NCBI RefSeq assembly: GCF_014770435.1
Contig: NZ_CP061739.1
Coordinates: 2,356,001 to 2,420,000 of the forward strand
Direction: 5' to 3'
Source: Psychrobacter sp. 28M-43
Lineage (GTDB): Bacteria; Pseudomonadota; Gammaproteobacteria; Pseudomonadales; Moraxellaceae
Length of the DNA stretch: 64,000 nt
Within the stretch, counting starts at the first letter, position 1; each line of letters opens with the position of its first letter. Made by a program: the position numbers and the translations under genes. The notes below the pieces were generated by a model. The model ran no database searches. It worked only from the letters and a program-made list of their open reading frames with translations, and was not told where the DNA came from. This document shows positions 29,274 to 39,792 of this stretch, piece after piece.

Positions 29274-29498
29274 TTATGAGTCAGCAACTGTCGCCTCAAA
29301 TCCCGCATCGTCAATAACTGAAGCAATAGCCTCTGCACTGGTTTTACTATCATCAAAGGTTATCGTCGCTAGGTTATCAGCGAGGTCAACGGTAATAGCC
29401 TCTAATCCATCAATATCAGCTGTTGCTGTATGTACGCTTGCTACGCATCCGCCACAGGTCATACCATCAATTTTAATAATACGTGTTTGATCTGCCAT
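29274..29498 (-). CDS. copZ: Copper chaperone, HMA domain protein
   Basis: From the ATG at 29498 this is a 74-residue single HMA domain with the metal-binding motif GMTCGGCVAS (Cys15, Cys18). The ribosome-binding site AAGGAG (29505-29510) six bases upstream decides the start; a longer frame from 29531 is not needed. CopZ-type proteins carry Cu(I) to the CopA ATPase. The Tyr/Lys residue often found after the motif is not obvious here, so zinc or other metal cannot be excluded. It is on the same strand and 236 bases upstream of copA. Confidence 0.85.
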   Translation of the reverse strand: MADQTRIIKIDGMTCGGCVASVHTATADIDGLEAITVDLADNLATITFDDSKTSAEAIASVIDDAGFEATVADS

Positions 29499-29752
29499 AT
29501 TGGGCTCCTTATTTTTATTAGTAATGAACACCTCTAATAGTGATTCTGTTAATGCTTACTTTGATGTTTTTTAAGTTATCAAAGTAAGAGCAACTATCAA
29601 AGCTACATTAAATAAGCATAAGCCCTATTACCCTCGACAACAAGACCGTTTGGTTGTTGCTTTATTAACGAGATGCTATTAACAAGACAGGAAATTATCA
29701 ATAAAAATGCAAAAGAGCGCATCGACAAATTTATAGCAATAGCTATTTGTAA

Positions 29753-30010
29753 TTATAAATTGTTATGGTGCGGGTTCTGCGGTGAATCAATCGGAAATGG
29801 CTGAGTCACATAGTCCACCATACTAATCGCTGCTGTTAAGGCATGGATACTAGTATCTGTATCATCATAGCTCACCATTGCGACATTATGCTCAGGATCC
29901 AAATTAATATCCGTCACGCCTGAGATATTCTTAAGCGCGGTCATTACGCTATTTAAGCCTTCTGCATCATCGATATTTTCGATGCTTACTTGCGCCATCT
30001 GAATTGCCAT
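29753..30010 (-). CDS. HMA-like protein lacking metal-binding cysteines
   Basis: 85 residues with the alternating beta-alpha pattern of an HMA/ferredoxin-like fold (AQVSIENIDDAEGLNSVMTAL, then GVTDINLDPEHNVAMVSYDD, then a second helix). The CxxC motif is absent and there is no cysteine at all, so it should not bind copper in the CopZ manner. An AGAGGG ribosome-binding site lies seven bases before the ATG at 30010. It starts 27 bases after the kdsA stop on the same strand and is probably co-transcribed with kdsA. It may be a diverged paralogue of the copZ product, with a protein-protein role; function unknown. Confidence 0.75.
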   Translation of the reverse strand: MAIQMAQVSIENIDDAEGLNSVMTALKNISGVTDINLDPEHNVAMVSYDDTDTSIHALTAAISMVDYVTQPFPIDSPQNPHHNNL

Positions 30011-30037
30011 TATATAGCCCTCTTATCACGTACCGTA

Positions 30038-31051
<1,014 letters not shown>

Positions 31052-31060
31052 TTAAGCAAA

Positions 31061-31090
31061 AAAAAGACCAATCCGGAGATCAGTCTTTTT
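31061..31090 (-). terminator. Terminator of pyrG
   Basis: AAAAAGAC/GTCTTTTT stem with an inner ATC-CGGA-GAT pairing. On the minus strand the T-run follows the stem, 40 bases past the pyrG stop. Confidence 0.82.
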
Positions 31091-31128
31091 TATAATAAGC
31101 GCTTTCACTTTGCACTACGTTGTAAGAA

Positions 31129-32880
<1,752 letters not shown>

Positions 32881-32903
32881 CTATTATTAAAACGCTACAC
32901 AAC

Positions 32904-32934
32904 AAAAAACTCACCCCGAAGGATGAGTTTTTTT
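32904..32934 (-). terminator. Terminator of the porin gene
   Basis: AAAAAACTCA/TGAGTTTTTTT stem around a CCCCGAAGGA loop, 20 bases past the porin stop on the minus strand. The T-run on the other strand would also let it act rightward. Confidence 0.85.
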
Positions 32935-32955
32935 AAAATCAAATTCTAGTTGTTA

Positions 32956-33984
32956 CTAGAATAAGTATTCTAGACCAGTACCAACTACGACTACGTCTGC
33001 ATCACCTCTGGTATCCATGTATGGAACGTTATCAGCATTGTTTACGCCAGCATAGGCATGAGCAATGATGTTGTCTTTATACATGTATTTACCACCAACA
33101 ACGATTTGGTCTGAATCAGCATTATCAAGACCATCTAAGTTGTCAGTTTTGTTGTACTGTGCATATACAGCTGCTGGATAAGCAAAGTTATTTAGACCCA
33201 TCTGAGCGCTAACAACTAGACCTTTTTCATCTTTAGTACCGTAATCGTAATCACCTACTTGGTATAGCGCGCCTAGAGTGACAGGAGCGGCCATGTATTT
33301 ACCTAGATCAACAGTCGCTGTACCACGGATGATATCACCATCGATGTTTTGGTCTTTATCGTAAGCAATACCAGCAGTGAAGCCAGTACCTTGGTCAAAC
33401 AACATTGCTACACCGAAGCCTGCGTTGTCATTACCGTTTGCATCATCAGAGCTATACATTGCAGACAGTTGTAATGGTAGGCCATTGTATTTTGGTGCAG
33501 TCCAGATGACTGAACTGTTGATACGGTTACTATCCGCCATGTTTAAAGCACTAACAACTTCACTTTCATTTTGAGTTTGGCCTAGGTTATCCCAGTAACC
33601 TTGGTTAACAACAACGTTGTCAATACGAGCTAGGCTTGATTGGTTTTTACCAACACGGAACTCACCAAACTGCTTGTTTACAACACCAAGATACGTATCA
33701 CGGTTACTGAAAGTAGCGTTATCACCATCGATGCTTGTACCGTACTCTAAACGATAGATAACATCAGTATTAGCAGTCATGGCTTCAGAACCTTTAAGGC
33801 CGATACGTGAAGCATGAGAGTTAATCTGTACTGTATCTTCGTCATACATGTTGCCAGCAGGGCCATCAAATTCAGCGTTCTCATAGTCAGCCGCTAAGAA
33901 AGCTTTACCGTATAGAGTTGGTGCTGCATTGGCTGCAGATACAGATAGGGCTGCGATTGCTGTAGCTAAAAGTAGTTTTTTCAT
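32956..33984 (-). CDS. Outer-membrane porin (Neisseria-type)
   Basis: From the ATG at 33984 (GTGGAGA ribosome-binding site) it is 342 residues. The signal peptide MKKLLLATAIAALSVSAANA is cleaved before APTLYGK. The mature N-terminus (TLYGKAFLAADYE) and segments such as SRIGLKGSEAM, AIYRLEYG-like VIYRLEYGTS and FGEFRVGKNQSS are typical of beta-proteobacterial and Moraxellaceae trimeric porins. It ends in Phe (GTGLEYLF), the beta-barrel assembly signal. Asp/Asn-rich external loops suggest cation preference, which is only inference. It is a strong single-gene unit with a terminator; the 610-base upstream region suggests regulated expression. Confidence 0.92.
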   Translation of the reverse strand: MKKLLLATAIAALSVSAANAAPTLYGKAFLAADYENAEFDGPAGNMYDEDTVQINSHASRIGLKGSEAMTANTDVIYRLEYGTSIDGDNATFSNRDTYLGVVNKQFGEFRVGKNQSSLARIDNVVVNQGYWDNLGQTQNESEVVSALNMADSNRINSSVIWTAPKYNGLPLQLSAMYSSDDANGNDNAGFGVAMLFDQGTGFTAGIAYDKDQNIDGDIIRGTATVDLGKYMAAPVTLGALYQVGDYDYGTKDEKGLVVSAQMGLNNFAYPAAVYAQYNKTDNLDGLDNADSDQIVVGGKYMYKDNIIAHAYAGVNNADNVPYMDTRGDADVVVVGTGLEYLF

Positions 33985-34449
33985 GGGGTATCTCCACTTT
34001 ACAATTGTAGTAATGAGCAAGCTATTATTAGCTGGCGCCCATAATGGTATCGTCACAAATCCTCAAAGATATAATGTGTAACTGGCTACCGAGATTAGTC
34101 AGAAACAAGTGTGGCGAAGTTCTATTACAGTAAGATGAAAAAAACCATGATTTACATAACTGGGATTAAAAAAGTAACTGCCATGTAATCTTTAGTTTTT
34201 ATCCTTCCATTGCGTAACATCCGTTACCAAACTCATACTTCGAGTACAAGCATAACAACTTTGACATAATTTGCAACATATTTTTTTGCCTTTTCGATAC
34301 ATCTATTATCAAATAACAGACCCTTCATTTTATTTGAACGATTGTTAAAAAACTTCCGCTTACTCAATTAGATACGAATAATATTGGTTAATATGATTAC
34401 TAATATTCTTAAATTTTTATAATAAACATCGAATAATAGTCCAAAATAA

Positions 34450-34479
34450 AGCGCTATTTACTAAAAAATAAATAGCGCT
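34450..34479 (-). terminator. Possible terminator hairpin downstream of glcB
   Basis: Perfect 11-bp stem AGCGCTATTTA/TAAATAGCGCT with an 8-base A-rich loop. On the minus strand it is followed by TTATTTT, a weak U-tract, about 115 bases past the glcB stop. Confidence 0.6.
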
Positions 34480-34540
34480 AACTAAGAAGTTAATAATCTA
34501 TTTGAGCAAATTTATCAGTTACAAACGAGCAAAACTAACT

Positions 34541-34565
34541 AGCATACTTGCTCATCAAGTATGCT
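34541..34565 (-). other. Perfect hairpin just after glcB
   Basis: Ten-base-pair stem AGCATACTTG/CAAGTATGCT with a 5-base loop, 30 bases past the glcB stop on the minus strand. No T-run follows, so it may stabilise the mRNA 3' end instead of terminating. Confidence 0.6.
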
Positions 34566-34594
34566 CAAATGCCTGTCATATTTAGTCTATTGTT

Positions 34595-36793
34595 CTAGGC
34601 GTTTGCTTTAAGATCCAAACGTGCTTGATGCAATAATGGCTCAGTATAACCACTAGGCTGCTCACGTCCTTTGAAGACTAAATCACAGGCTGCTTTGAAC
34701 GCGTAAGAGCTATCAAAGCTATCTGCCATCGATTGATAGTCATTATCGCCTGCATTCTGCTCATCGACGACCTTGGCCATGCGTTTCATCGTATCCATCA
34801 CTTGCTGCTCACTAACCACGCCATGATGCAACCAGTTAGCAATATGTTGGCTTGAGATACGCAAAGTAGCACGATCTTCCATAAGACCGACATCGTTGAT
34901 ATCAGGCACCTTGGAGCAACCAACGCCTTGATTTACCCAGCGTACAACATAACCCAAGATACCTTGAGCATTGTTTTCAAGCTCTTGCTGCTTTTCTTCG
35001 TCAGTCCAATCGGTATTTTTTGCTAATGGAATGGTCAGGATGTCATCCAAGCTAGCACGTTCGCGTGATTTTAGCGTGTCCTGTACATCAGCTACGCTCA
35101 CTTGATGATAGTGTATGCTATGCAAGGTAGCGCCCGTTGGTGATGGTACCCACGCAGTGCTAGCACCAGACTTAGGATGAGCAGCTTTAGTATCCATCAT
35201 CTCTTTCATTTCATCAGGTTTGGCCCACATACCCTTACCTATTTGCGCACGACCTTGTAGGCCTGTCTCTAGACCGATATCGACGTTCCACTGCTCGTAA
35301 GCAGGCTGCCATGCTTGCGACTTCATTTCGCCTTTTGGTACAAATGGACCTGCATTCATACTGGTATGCATCTCATCACCAGTACGGTCTAAGAAACCTG
35401 TGTTAATAAAGATAACGCGCTCTTTGGCTTGGCGGATTGCTTCTTTTAAATTGACCGTCATACGGCGCTCTTCGTCCATGATGCCGATTTTGAGCGTATT
35501 GCGTTCTAGACCTAACAGGTCTTCAGATGCATTAAATAAGTCATTGGCCATTTTAACTTCTTCAGGGCCGTGCATTTTTGGTTTCACGATATACATTGAG
35601 CCTTGACGTGAGTTTGATAGCTCGTTTTTGCCTTTGATATCATTAAGTGATAATAGTGGCGTGATTAAGCCATCCATTAAGCCTTCAAATATCTGCTCTT
35701 GACCATCACCTAGATCGACTAAGATGGCAGGGTTCTGCATTAAGTGACCGACGTTACGAATTAATAATAGTGAACGACCTGGCAAGATCAGCTTGCCACC
35801 ATCTGGCGTGTTATATTCACGATCTGGGTTTTGCTTACGTGTACGCGTTTTGCCGCCTTTTTCAAAGGTTTCTTGTAGGTCGCTATTCATTAAGCCAAGC
35901 CAGTTACGATAGACTTCGACTTTTTCTTCTGCATCTACAGCAGCAACTGAGTCTTCACAATCCTGAATGGCTGTCATGGCTGACTCAAGCAGTACGTCCT
36001 TGATATTTGCTGGATCGTCTTTACCCACTGGATGATTACTGTCGATTTGAATCTCAGCATGCAAGCCGTTGTTCTTCAACAGTACACCTGTAGGAGCTTC
36101 AGCGTCACCGACAAAGCCGACAAACTTAGCCGTATCTTTTAACTCGGTACTGCTATCACCTTGTACGACCTCGAGCTTGCCATCGACTACTTTAAAGCCA
36201 GTCACATCATTGTAAGAGCCGGATGCTAGTGTGAAGTGCTCATCTAAAAATGCTTTGGCGTAAGCAACAACAGCAGCACCGCGAGTAGGATTATAGCTAC
36301 CACCCGCTTCTTGGCCATTATCACTGCTAATAACATCGGTACCATACAACGCATCGTATAAGCTACCCCAACGTGCGTTGGTCGCGTTAAGCGCATAACG
36401 AGCATTACGAACTGGTACGACCAGCTGTGGCCCTGCGATGTGCGCGATTTCGTCATCAACGTTTTTGGTATCAACCGTAAATGCTTCGCCTTCAGGTAGC
36501 AAATAACCAATCTCTTGCAGGAATGTCTTGTAAGTTGGATAATCGATTTCGCCATCTTTTGCAGGATTATCTAAGTGCCACTGGTCAATCTGTGCTTGAA
36601 TCTTGTCACGAGTCGCAAGCAACGCTTTATTGCGCGGGGTAAACTCTTTAATAACCTTTTCGAAACCTGACCAATAATCGTCTGAATCCACACCGACTTT
36701 CGGTAATACTTCGTTTTCAATAAAGTCATATAACTGCTGATCGATGGCAAGACTGCCTTTTTGAATACGATTGGTGTTAGAAGACTGGCTCAT
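34595..36793 (-). CDS. glcB: Malate synthase G
   Basis: 732 residues; condenses glyoxylate with acetyl-CoA to malate, completing the glyoxylate bypass with the aceA product. The G-isoform length (about 720) and its segments are intact: [40 protein letters not shown] [17 protein letters not shown], the catalytic Arg/Glu region [14 protein letters not shown] and [18 protein letters not shown], and [17 protein letters not shown]. The active-site Cys/Asp region ([30 protein letters not shown]) is present. It is monocistronic with about 550 bases upstream before miaE. Confidence 0.97.
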   Translation of the reverse strand: MSQSSNTNRIQKGSLAIDQQLYDFIENEVLPKVGVDSDDYWSGFEKVIKEFTPRNKALLATRDKIQAQIDQWHLDNPAKDGEIDYPTYKTFLQEIGYLLPEGEAFTVDTKNVDDEIAHIAGPQLVVPVRNARYALNATNARWGSLYDALYGTDVISSDNGQEAGGSYNPTRGAAVVAYAKAFLDEHFTLASGSYNDVTGFKVVDGKLEVVQGDSSTELKDTAKFVGFVGDAEAPTGVLLKNNGLHAEIQIDSNHPVGKDDPANIKDVLLESAMTAIQDCEDSVAAVDAEEKVEVYRNWLGLMNSDLQETFEKGGKTRTRKQNPDREYNTPDGGKLILPGRSLLLIRNVGHLMQNPAILVDLGDGQEQIFEGLMDGLITPLLSLNDIKGKNELSNSRQGSMYIVKPKMHGPEEVKMANDLFNASEDLLGLERNTLKIGIMDEERRMTVNLKEAIRQAKERVIFINTGFLDRTGDEMHTSMNAGPFVPKGEMKSQAWQPAYEQWNVDIGLETGLQGRAQIGKGMWAKPDEMKEMMDTKAAHPKSGASTAWVPSPTGATLHSIHYHQVSVADVQDTLKSRERASLDDILTIPLAKNTDWTDEEKQQELENNAQGILGYVVRWVNQGVGCSKVPDINDVGLMEDRATLRISSQHIANWLHHGVVSEQQVMDTMKRMAKVVDEQNAGDNDYQSMADSFDSSYAFKAACDLVFKGREQPSGYTEPLLHQARLDLKANA

Positions 36794-37343
36794 ATTGTTA
36801 TCCTTATCTGTTCGTGAGGGGTACTAATACTGAGTTATGACAGTAACTGTTTAAGATTTTTTAATCTTGTGAGGTTTAAACGTTCATATCTCATTCGTTA
36901 TGGAATCTTTGATTCTCTAATTTTTCTGAGAAGATATATCTACAATTTTTATGTTCTAATAAAAGGTGACCTATTAATATTAGACTTACTCTTTACTAAG
37001 AGCGAATCATAAAAGTAAGACGAAATGCTTAAACAGCAAAATCTCATCCTACTATCAAACAATAAAATTAACAAGGAAACACCATTCACTAAGTAAATAC
37101 TTAGGCTGTTTAATAATGATAATGTATAAGCGGTCTACTCTAAGAGCTATAATCATCATCTGGGAAATAGGTGCAGCAACGTTAATATAAACAGTAAGTA
37201 ATCATTAATACCTTTAATTATGCTTAACCGTTATCTATTAATAAACACCTATTGATGACTGTCTGTTATTTAGCATCGTATCTAGGTCAGACTAACGATA
37301 TAATTACTGGTATTACCATTCATAAATAAAGTTTTCTTAGACT
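36794..37343. other. Intergenic region between glcB and miaE (divergent)
   Basis: About 550 AT-rich bases with no supported gene. It should contain both promoters. No recognisable operator; the TTTTAGTA repeats found upstream of aceA are not clearly present here. Confidence 0.45.
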
Positions 37344-38141
37344 ATGACTATCATTCAACAAGACCTCGCAACATTACAATCAACAGCAAATACGATAGAT
37401 AACGATAGTATCGAGAAAAAATCTGTCGAAGAAAATATCTCTCAAACTGTAAATAATAGTGCCGAAACATATCTAATCGAAAAAGAGCTGCCTGAAGAAG
37501 ACAGTGTCGATATTACGCATCTACGTACTCCTATAAAGGTAGACTTATCTCCTGTTTATAACTTTTTAGGTGCTCGAACCACGCAAGCTTGGGTAAATGC
37601 TGCGATTGAAAACCTACCTATGATCATTCAAGACCATGCCAACTGCGAAAAAAAGGCCGCTGGTACTGCGATGAATTTGATATTTCGTTATGAGTTCTCG
37701 TATGACTTGCAACGTAAACTCGCACAGCTGATACGAGAAGAAATGCTGCACTACGAGCAAGTATTAGGTATCATGAATGAGCGCGGTCAAGAGTGGAAAT
37801 ATCTAAGTGCTGGACGCTATGCTAAGGGCATGTTGAAGCATAAGCGCACTTACGAGCCAGCAGCGATGGTCGATGTATTAATAATTGGGGCATTTATTGA
37901 AGCGCGCTCTTGTGAGCGTTTTGCAGCGTTAGCCGAAGTCATTAATGATGAACGCTTAGCGAAGTATTATCGTTATCTACTCAAGTCAGAGAGTCGTCAT
38001 TTCGAGGATTATCTTGCGCTCGCTCAATCATTATCAGATGAGAATATCGATGAGCGAGTCGCTTTCTTTAAGGAAGTGGAGGCTGAATTAATAAGTAGCC
38101 CAGATGCTGAGCTACGCTTTCACAGTGGTACACCTGCTTAA
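37344..38141 (+). CDS. miaE: tRNA-(ms2io6A)-hydroxylase MiaE
   Basis: Ferritin-like di-iron monooxygenase that hydroxylates the isopentenyl side chain of ms2i6A37 in tRNAs reading UNN codons. Iron ligands are visible: Glu102 in NCEKKAAG, Glu133 and His136 in REEMLHYEQV, Glu186 in FIEARSCERF, and Glu216 with His219 in KSESRHFEDY. The C-terminal RFHSGTP is a MiaE hallmark. The conserved core begins near residue 66 (VDLSPVYNFLG). The first 60 residues are an acidic, Ser/Asn/Glu-rich extension not found in the Salmonella enzyme. It is monocistronic with a terminator at 38204-38260. Confidence 0.93.
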   Translation: MTIIQQDLATLQSTANTIDNDSIEKKSVEENISQTVNNSAETYLIEKELPEEDSVDITHLRTPIKVDLSPVYNFLGARTTQAWVNAAIENLPMIIQDHANCEKKAAGTAMNLIFRYEFSYDLQRKLAQLIREEMLHYEQVLGIMNERGQEWKYLSAGRYAKGMLKHKRTYEPAAMVDVLIIGAFIEARSCERFAALAEVINDERLAKYYRYLLKSESRHFEDYLALAQSLSDENIDERVAFFKEVEAELISSPDAELRFHSGTPA

Positions 38142-38203
38142 AGCCCACGCCTTACCTAAACATATCTACCTATATAATGTAGAAAGTAAAAATGCAGGAA
38201 GCA

Positions 38204-38260
38204 AAAAAGGCACCGTGTTTGATACGAGTTATATACTCTTACCAAACACAGTGCCTTTTT
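38204..38260. terminator. Bidirectional terminator between miaE and the acidic-protein operon
   Basis: Long stem AAAAAGGCAC...GTGTTTG paired with CAAACAC...GTGCCTTTTT, with an inner GAGT/ACTC pairing. It lies between convergent transcription units and has U-tracts on both strands. Confidence 0.88.
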
Positions 38261-38319
38261 ATCTATGTACAGATGCCTATTTATGTACAAATACTAATAG
38301 CTACCGATATAGTTAATTC

Positions 38320-38520
38320 TTACTTTTTATCTTCCATCAGTGGACTATCATACTGTTTGTTACTCTTAGCGACATTATGCGGATCATGATCTTCCGTAGC
38401 CTTTTCTGCTGCGGCCGGATTTGCTTTCTGTAATGCATCATCAGGGACAATACCATTATTGTCATCTGCATCTTTTAAGTTATGATCGCTATCGACGCTT
38501 TCATTATGTGAGTTATTCAT
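38320..38520 (-). CDS. Small acidic disordered protein (hydrophilin-like), gene 4 of cluster
   Basis: 66 residues, no recognised family. Very rich in Asp, Asn, Lys, Glu and Ala (NNSHNESVDSDHNLKDADDN near the start), with no Cys or Trp and few hydrophobics; predicted to be disordered. GGGAG lies five bases before the ATG at 38520, supporting translation. It is the last of four similar minus-strand genes (39477 to 38320) separated by 63-72 bases, each with its own ribosome-binding site, ending at the terminator 38204-38260. Composition resembles hydrophilins that protect against desiccation and cold; this is inference from composition only. Confidence 0.7.
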   Translation of the reverse strand: MNNSHNESVDSDHNLKDADDNNGIVPDDALQKANPAAAEKATEDHDPHNVAKSNKQYDSPLMEDKK

Positions 38521-38592
38521 TGCTACTCCCTACTATGATAATTACTCGTCTAACCCAAGAGACAATATATATCTTTCGAGATTTAAACCTGT

Positions 38593-38919
38593 TTAATCTT
38601 TCTCATCAGGATTTAAGATACGAGTTTGTGCGTTATCAATGTTGGCATAACGATTCAAATCATTAATACCCTCACTCTTTGGTGCTGCACTACCGACAGT
38701 ATCTTCATTGATATTATCGTCAAATGCGGTACTGCCCTCTTGATCACGGCGATCTGGTTGGCGCGCTGGATTGTCATTATCATTTACGTGTTCTGAATCG
38801 ACTACAGATTCATCAAAAGTATCAGTCCCTTTGTTCTCAGTAGTATTTTTCTCAATTGCACTATGATCGTCAGATCCTAGTACTTTTGTCTTATCTATTG
38901 CTGAGTCTTTGGCTTGCAT
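38593..38919 (-). CDS. Small acidic disordered protein (hydrophilin-like), gene 3 of cluster
   Basis: 108 residues from the ATG at 38919, chosen because AGAGG lies eight bases upstream; an ATG at 38925 has the site only two bases away. The sequence is dominated by Asp, Asn, Glu, Ser, Thr and Lys (for example VVDSEHVNDNDNPARQPD), lacks Cys and Trp, and has no predicted hydrophobic core. A slightly more ordered end (GINDLNRYANIDNAQTR) might be a short helix. No family recognised. It sits 72 bases upstream of gene 4 and 66 bases downstream of gene 2 of the cluster. Confidence 0.7.
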   Translation of the reverse strand: MQAKDSAIDKTKVLGSDDHSAIEKNTTENKGTDTFDESVVDSEHVNDNDNPARQPDRRDQEGSTAFDDNINEDTVGSAAPKSEGINDLNRYANIDNAQTRILNPDEKD

Positions 38920-38985
38920 TATCATATCCTCTTTTTATATTTATAATTTTATCGATTTGGTTAGCCCGCTGTTATTTGTAGTCCT

Positions 38986-39243
38986 TTACTCATTACCTTT
39001 TCGGCTCAAGTCATAGGCACTTAGTTCTGCTGCGTTCTTGCCACCTGCTGGAAGATTCTCTTCTTTACGTGGGTCAGCATAAACTTCGTCGGTCTCTTGT
39101 GAGTCTTGCTCAGGGCCATCTATTTCAGGCTTGTGCTTGCGCCCTGCATAGCTATCTTTAGGGTTTTCTAATTCATTAGCAGCAGGGTCATCCACGATTA
39201 CTTTTTCTTCTGTATCTGTTGCTACTGGTTCTTCCATAGTCAT
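38986..39243 (-). CDS. Small acidic disordered protein (hydrophilin-like), gene 2 of cluster
   Basis: 85 residues from the ATG at 39243, with GAGGGA six bases upstream. Rich in Glu, Asp, Lys, Pro and Asn (ENPKDSYAGRKHKPEIDGPE), no Cys or Trp. The C-terminus (GGKNAAELSAYDLSRKGNE) is the only stretch likely to be helical. No recognised family. It lies within the four-gene cluster of small acidic proteins, 63 bases after gene 1. Confidence 0.7.
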   Translation of the reverse strand: MTMEEPVATDTEEKVIVDDPAANELENPKDSYAGRKHKPEIDGPEQDSQETDEVYADPRKEENLPAGGKNAAELSAYDLSRKGNE

Positions 39244-39306
39244 GGCGCGTCCCTCGCTTTATTATTGGTTATTATTAATTATTAGGTCGATGTTTGATGT
39301 CGTAGA

Positions 39307-39477
39307 TTACTTATCAGTACGTAGATCACTATCGATAAAAGGCGTTTGCTCTTGCTCGCTTAATGATTCAGGAGAGTCGACTTTTTTGTTCTCTGCTAAG
39401 TTCTTCTCAACTTCCTGACCATTTACTCGTTCTGCAGCTTGCTTGATATCTGAATTGTCATCGTTAGTAGTACTCAT
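39307..39477 (-). CDS. Small acidic disordered protein (hydrophilin-like), gene 1 of cluster
   Basis: 56 residues beginning MSTTNDDNSDIKQAAERVNG and ending DLRTDK. AGGAAA lies eight bases before the ATG at 39477 and the stop TAA is at 39307-39309. Charged and polar throughout (Glu, Asp, Lys, Asn, Gln, Ser), no Cys or Trp, a single Phe. The spacing to the next gene (63 bases), the ribosome-binding site and the shared composition indicate it is the first gene of the cluster although it is very short. No family recognised. Confidence 0.65.
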   Translation of the reverse strand: MSTTNDDNSDIKQAAERVNGQEVEKNLAENKKVDSPESLSEQEQTPFIDSDLRTDK

Positions 39478-39708
39478 GATTTATTTCCTATTAGTATGAT
39501 TTGTTTATATGGTTTTGAAACATTAAATAGATATACGTTTCGAGATTGTACCAACGCTCAAATGAGTAACCAATACTTATCAAGTAGCGTCAGAATTGAT
39601 ATTAATTATAGGTATGACCTTGGGTAATGCACCAGTGTACTGCCGTATCAATATGTGAATAATTGTGAGGTTGCAAGTCAGTTTGTAACTTTTGCAATTG
39701 GTGAGCAC

Positions 39709-39744
39709 AAAAAAACCAAGAACCAGTATTTACCAGTGCTTGGT
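39709..39744 (-). terminator. Terminator of ppk1
   Basis: ACCAAG/CTTGGT stem with inner ACCAGT-type pairing. On the minus strand it is followed by seven T, about 50 bases past the ppk1 stop. The rest of the 315-base gap (39478-39792) holds the promoter region of the acidic-protein cluster and nothing else recognised. Confidence 0.75.
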
Positions 39745-39792
39745 CAGATAGATAACTGAACAGCTGATTATTGCCTAAAGGTATTTTACGAA

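Larger units (their letters stand above)
33985..34594. other. Long intergenic region between the porin gene and glcB
   Basis: About 610 bases. The left part must hold the porin promoter. The right part holds two hairpins downstream of glcB (34541-34565 and 34450-34479). No small gene is supported; no Fur- or OmpR-like site was recognised. Confidence 0.5.
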
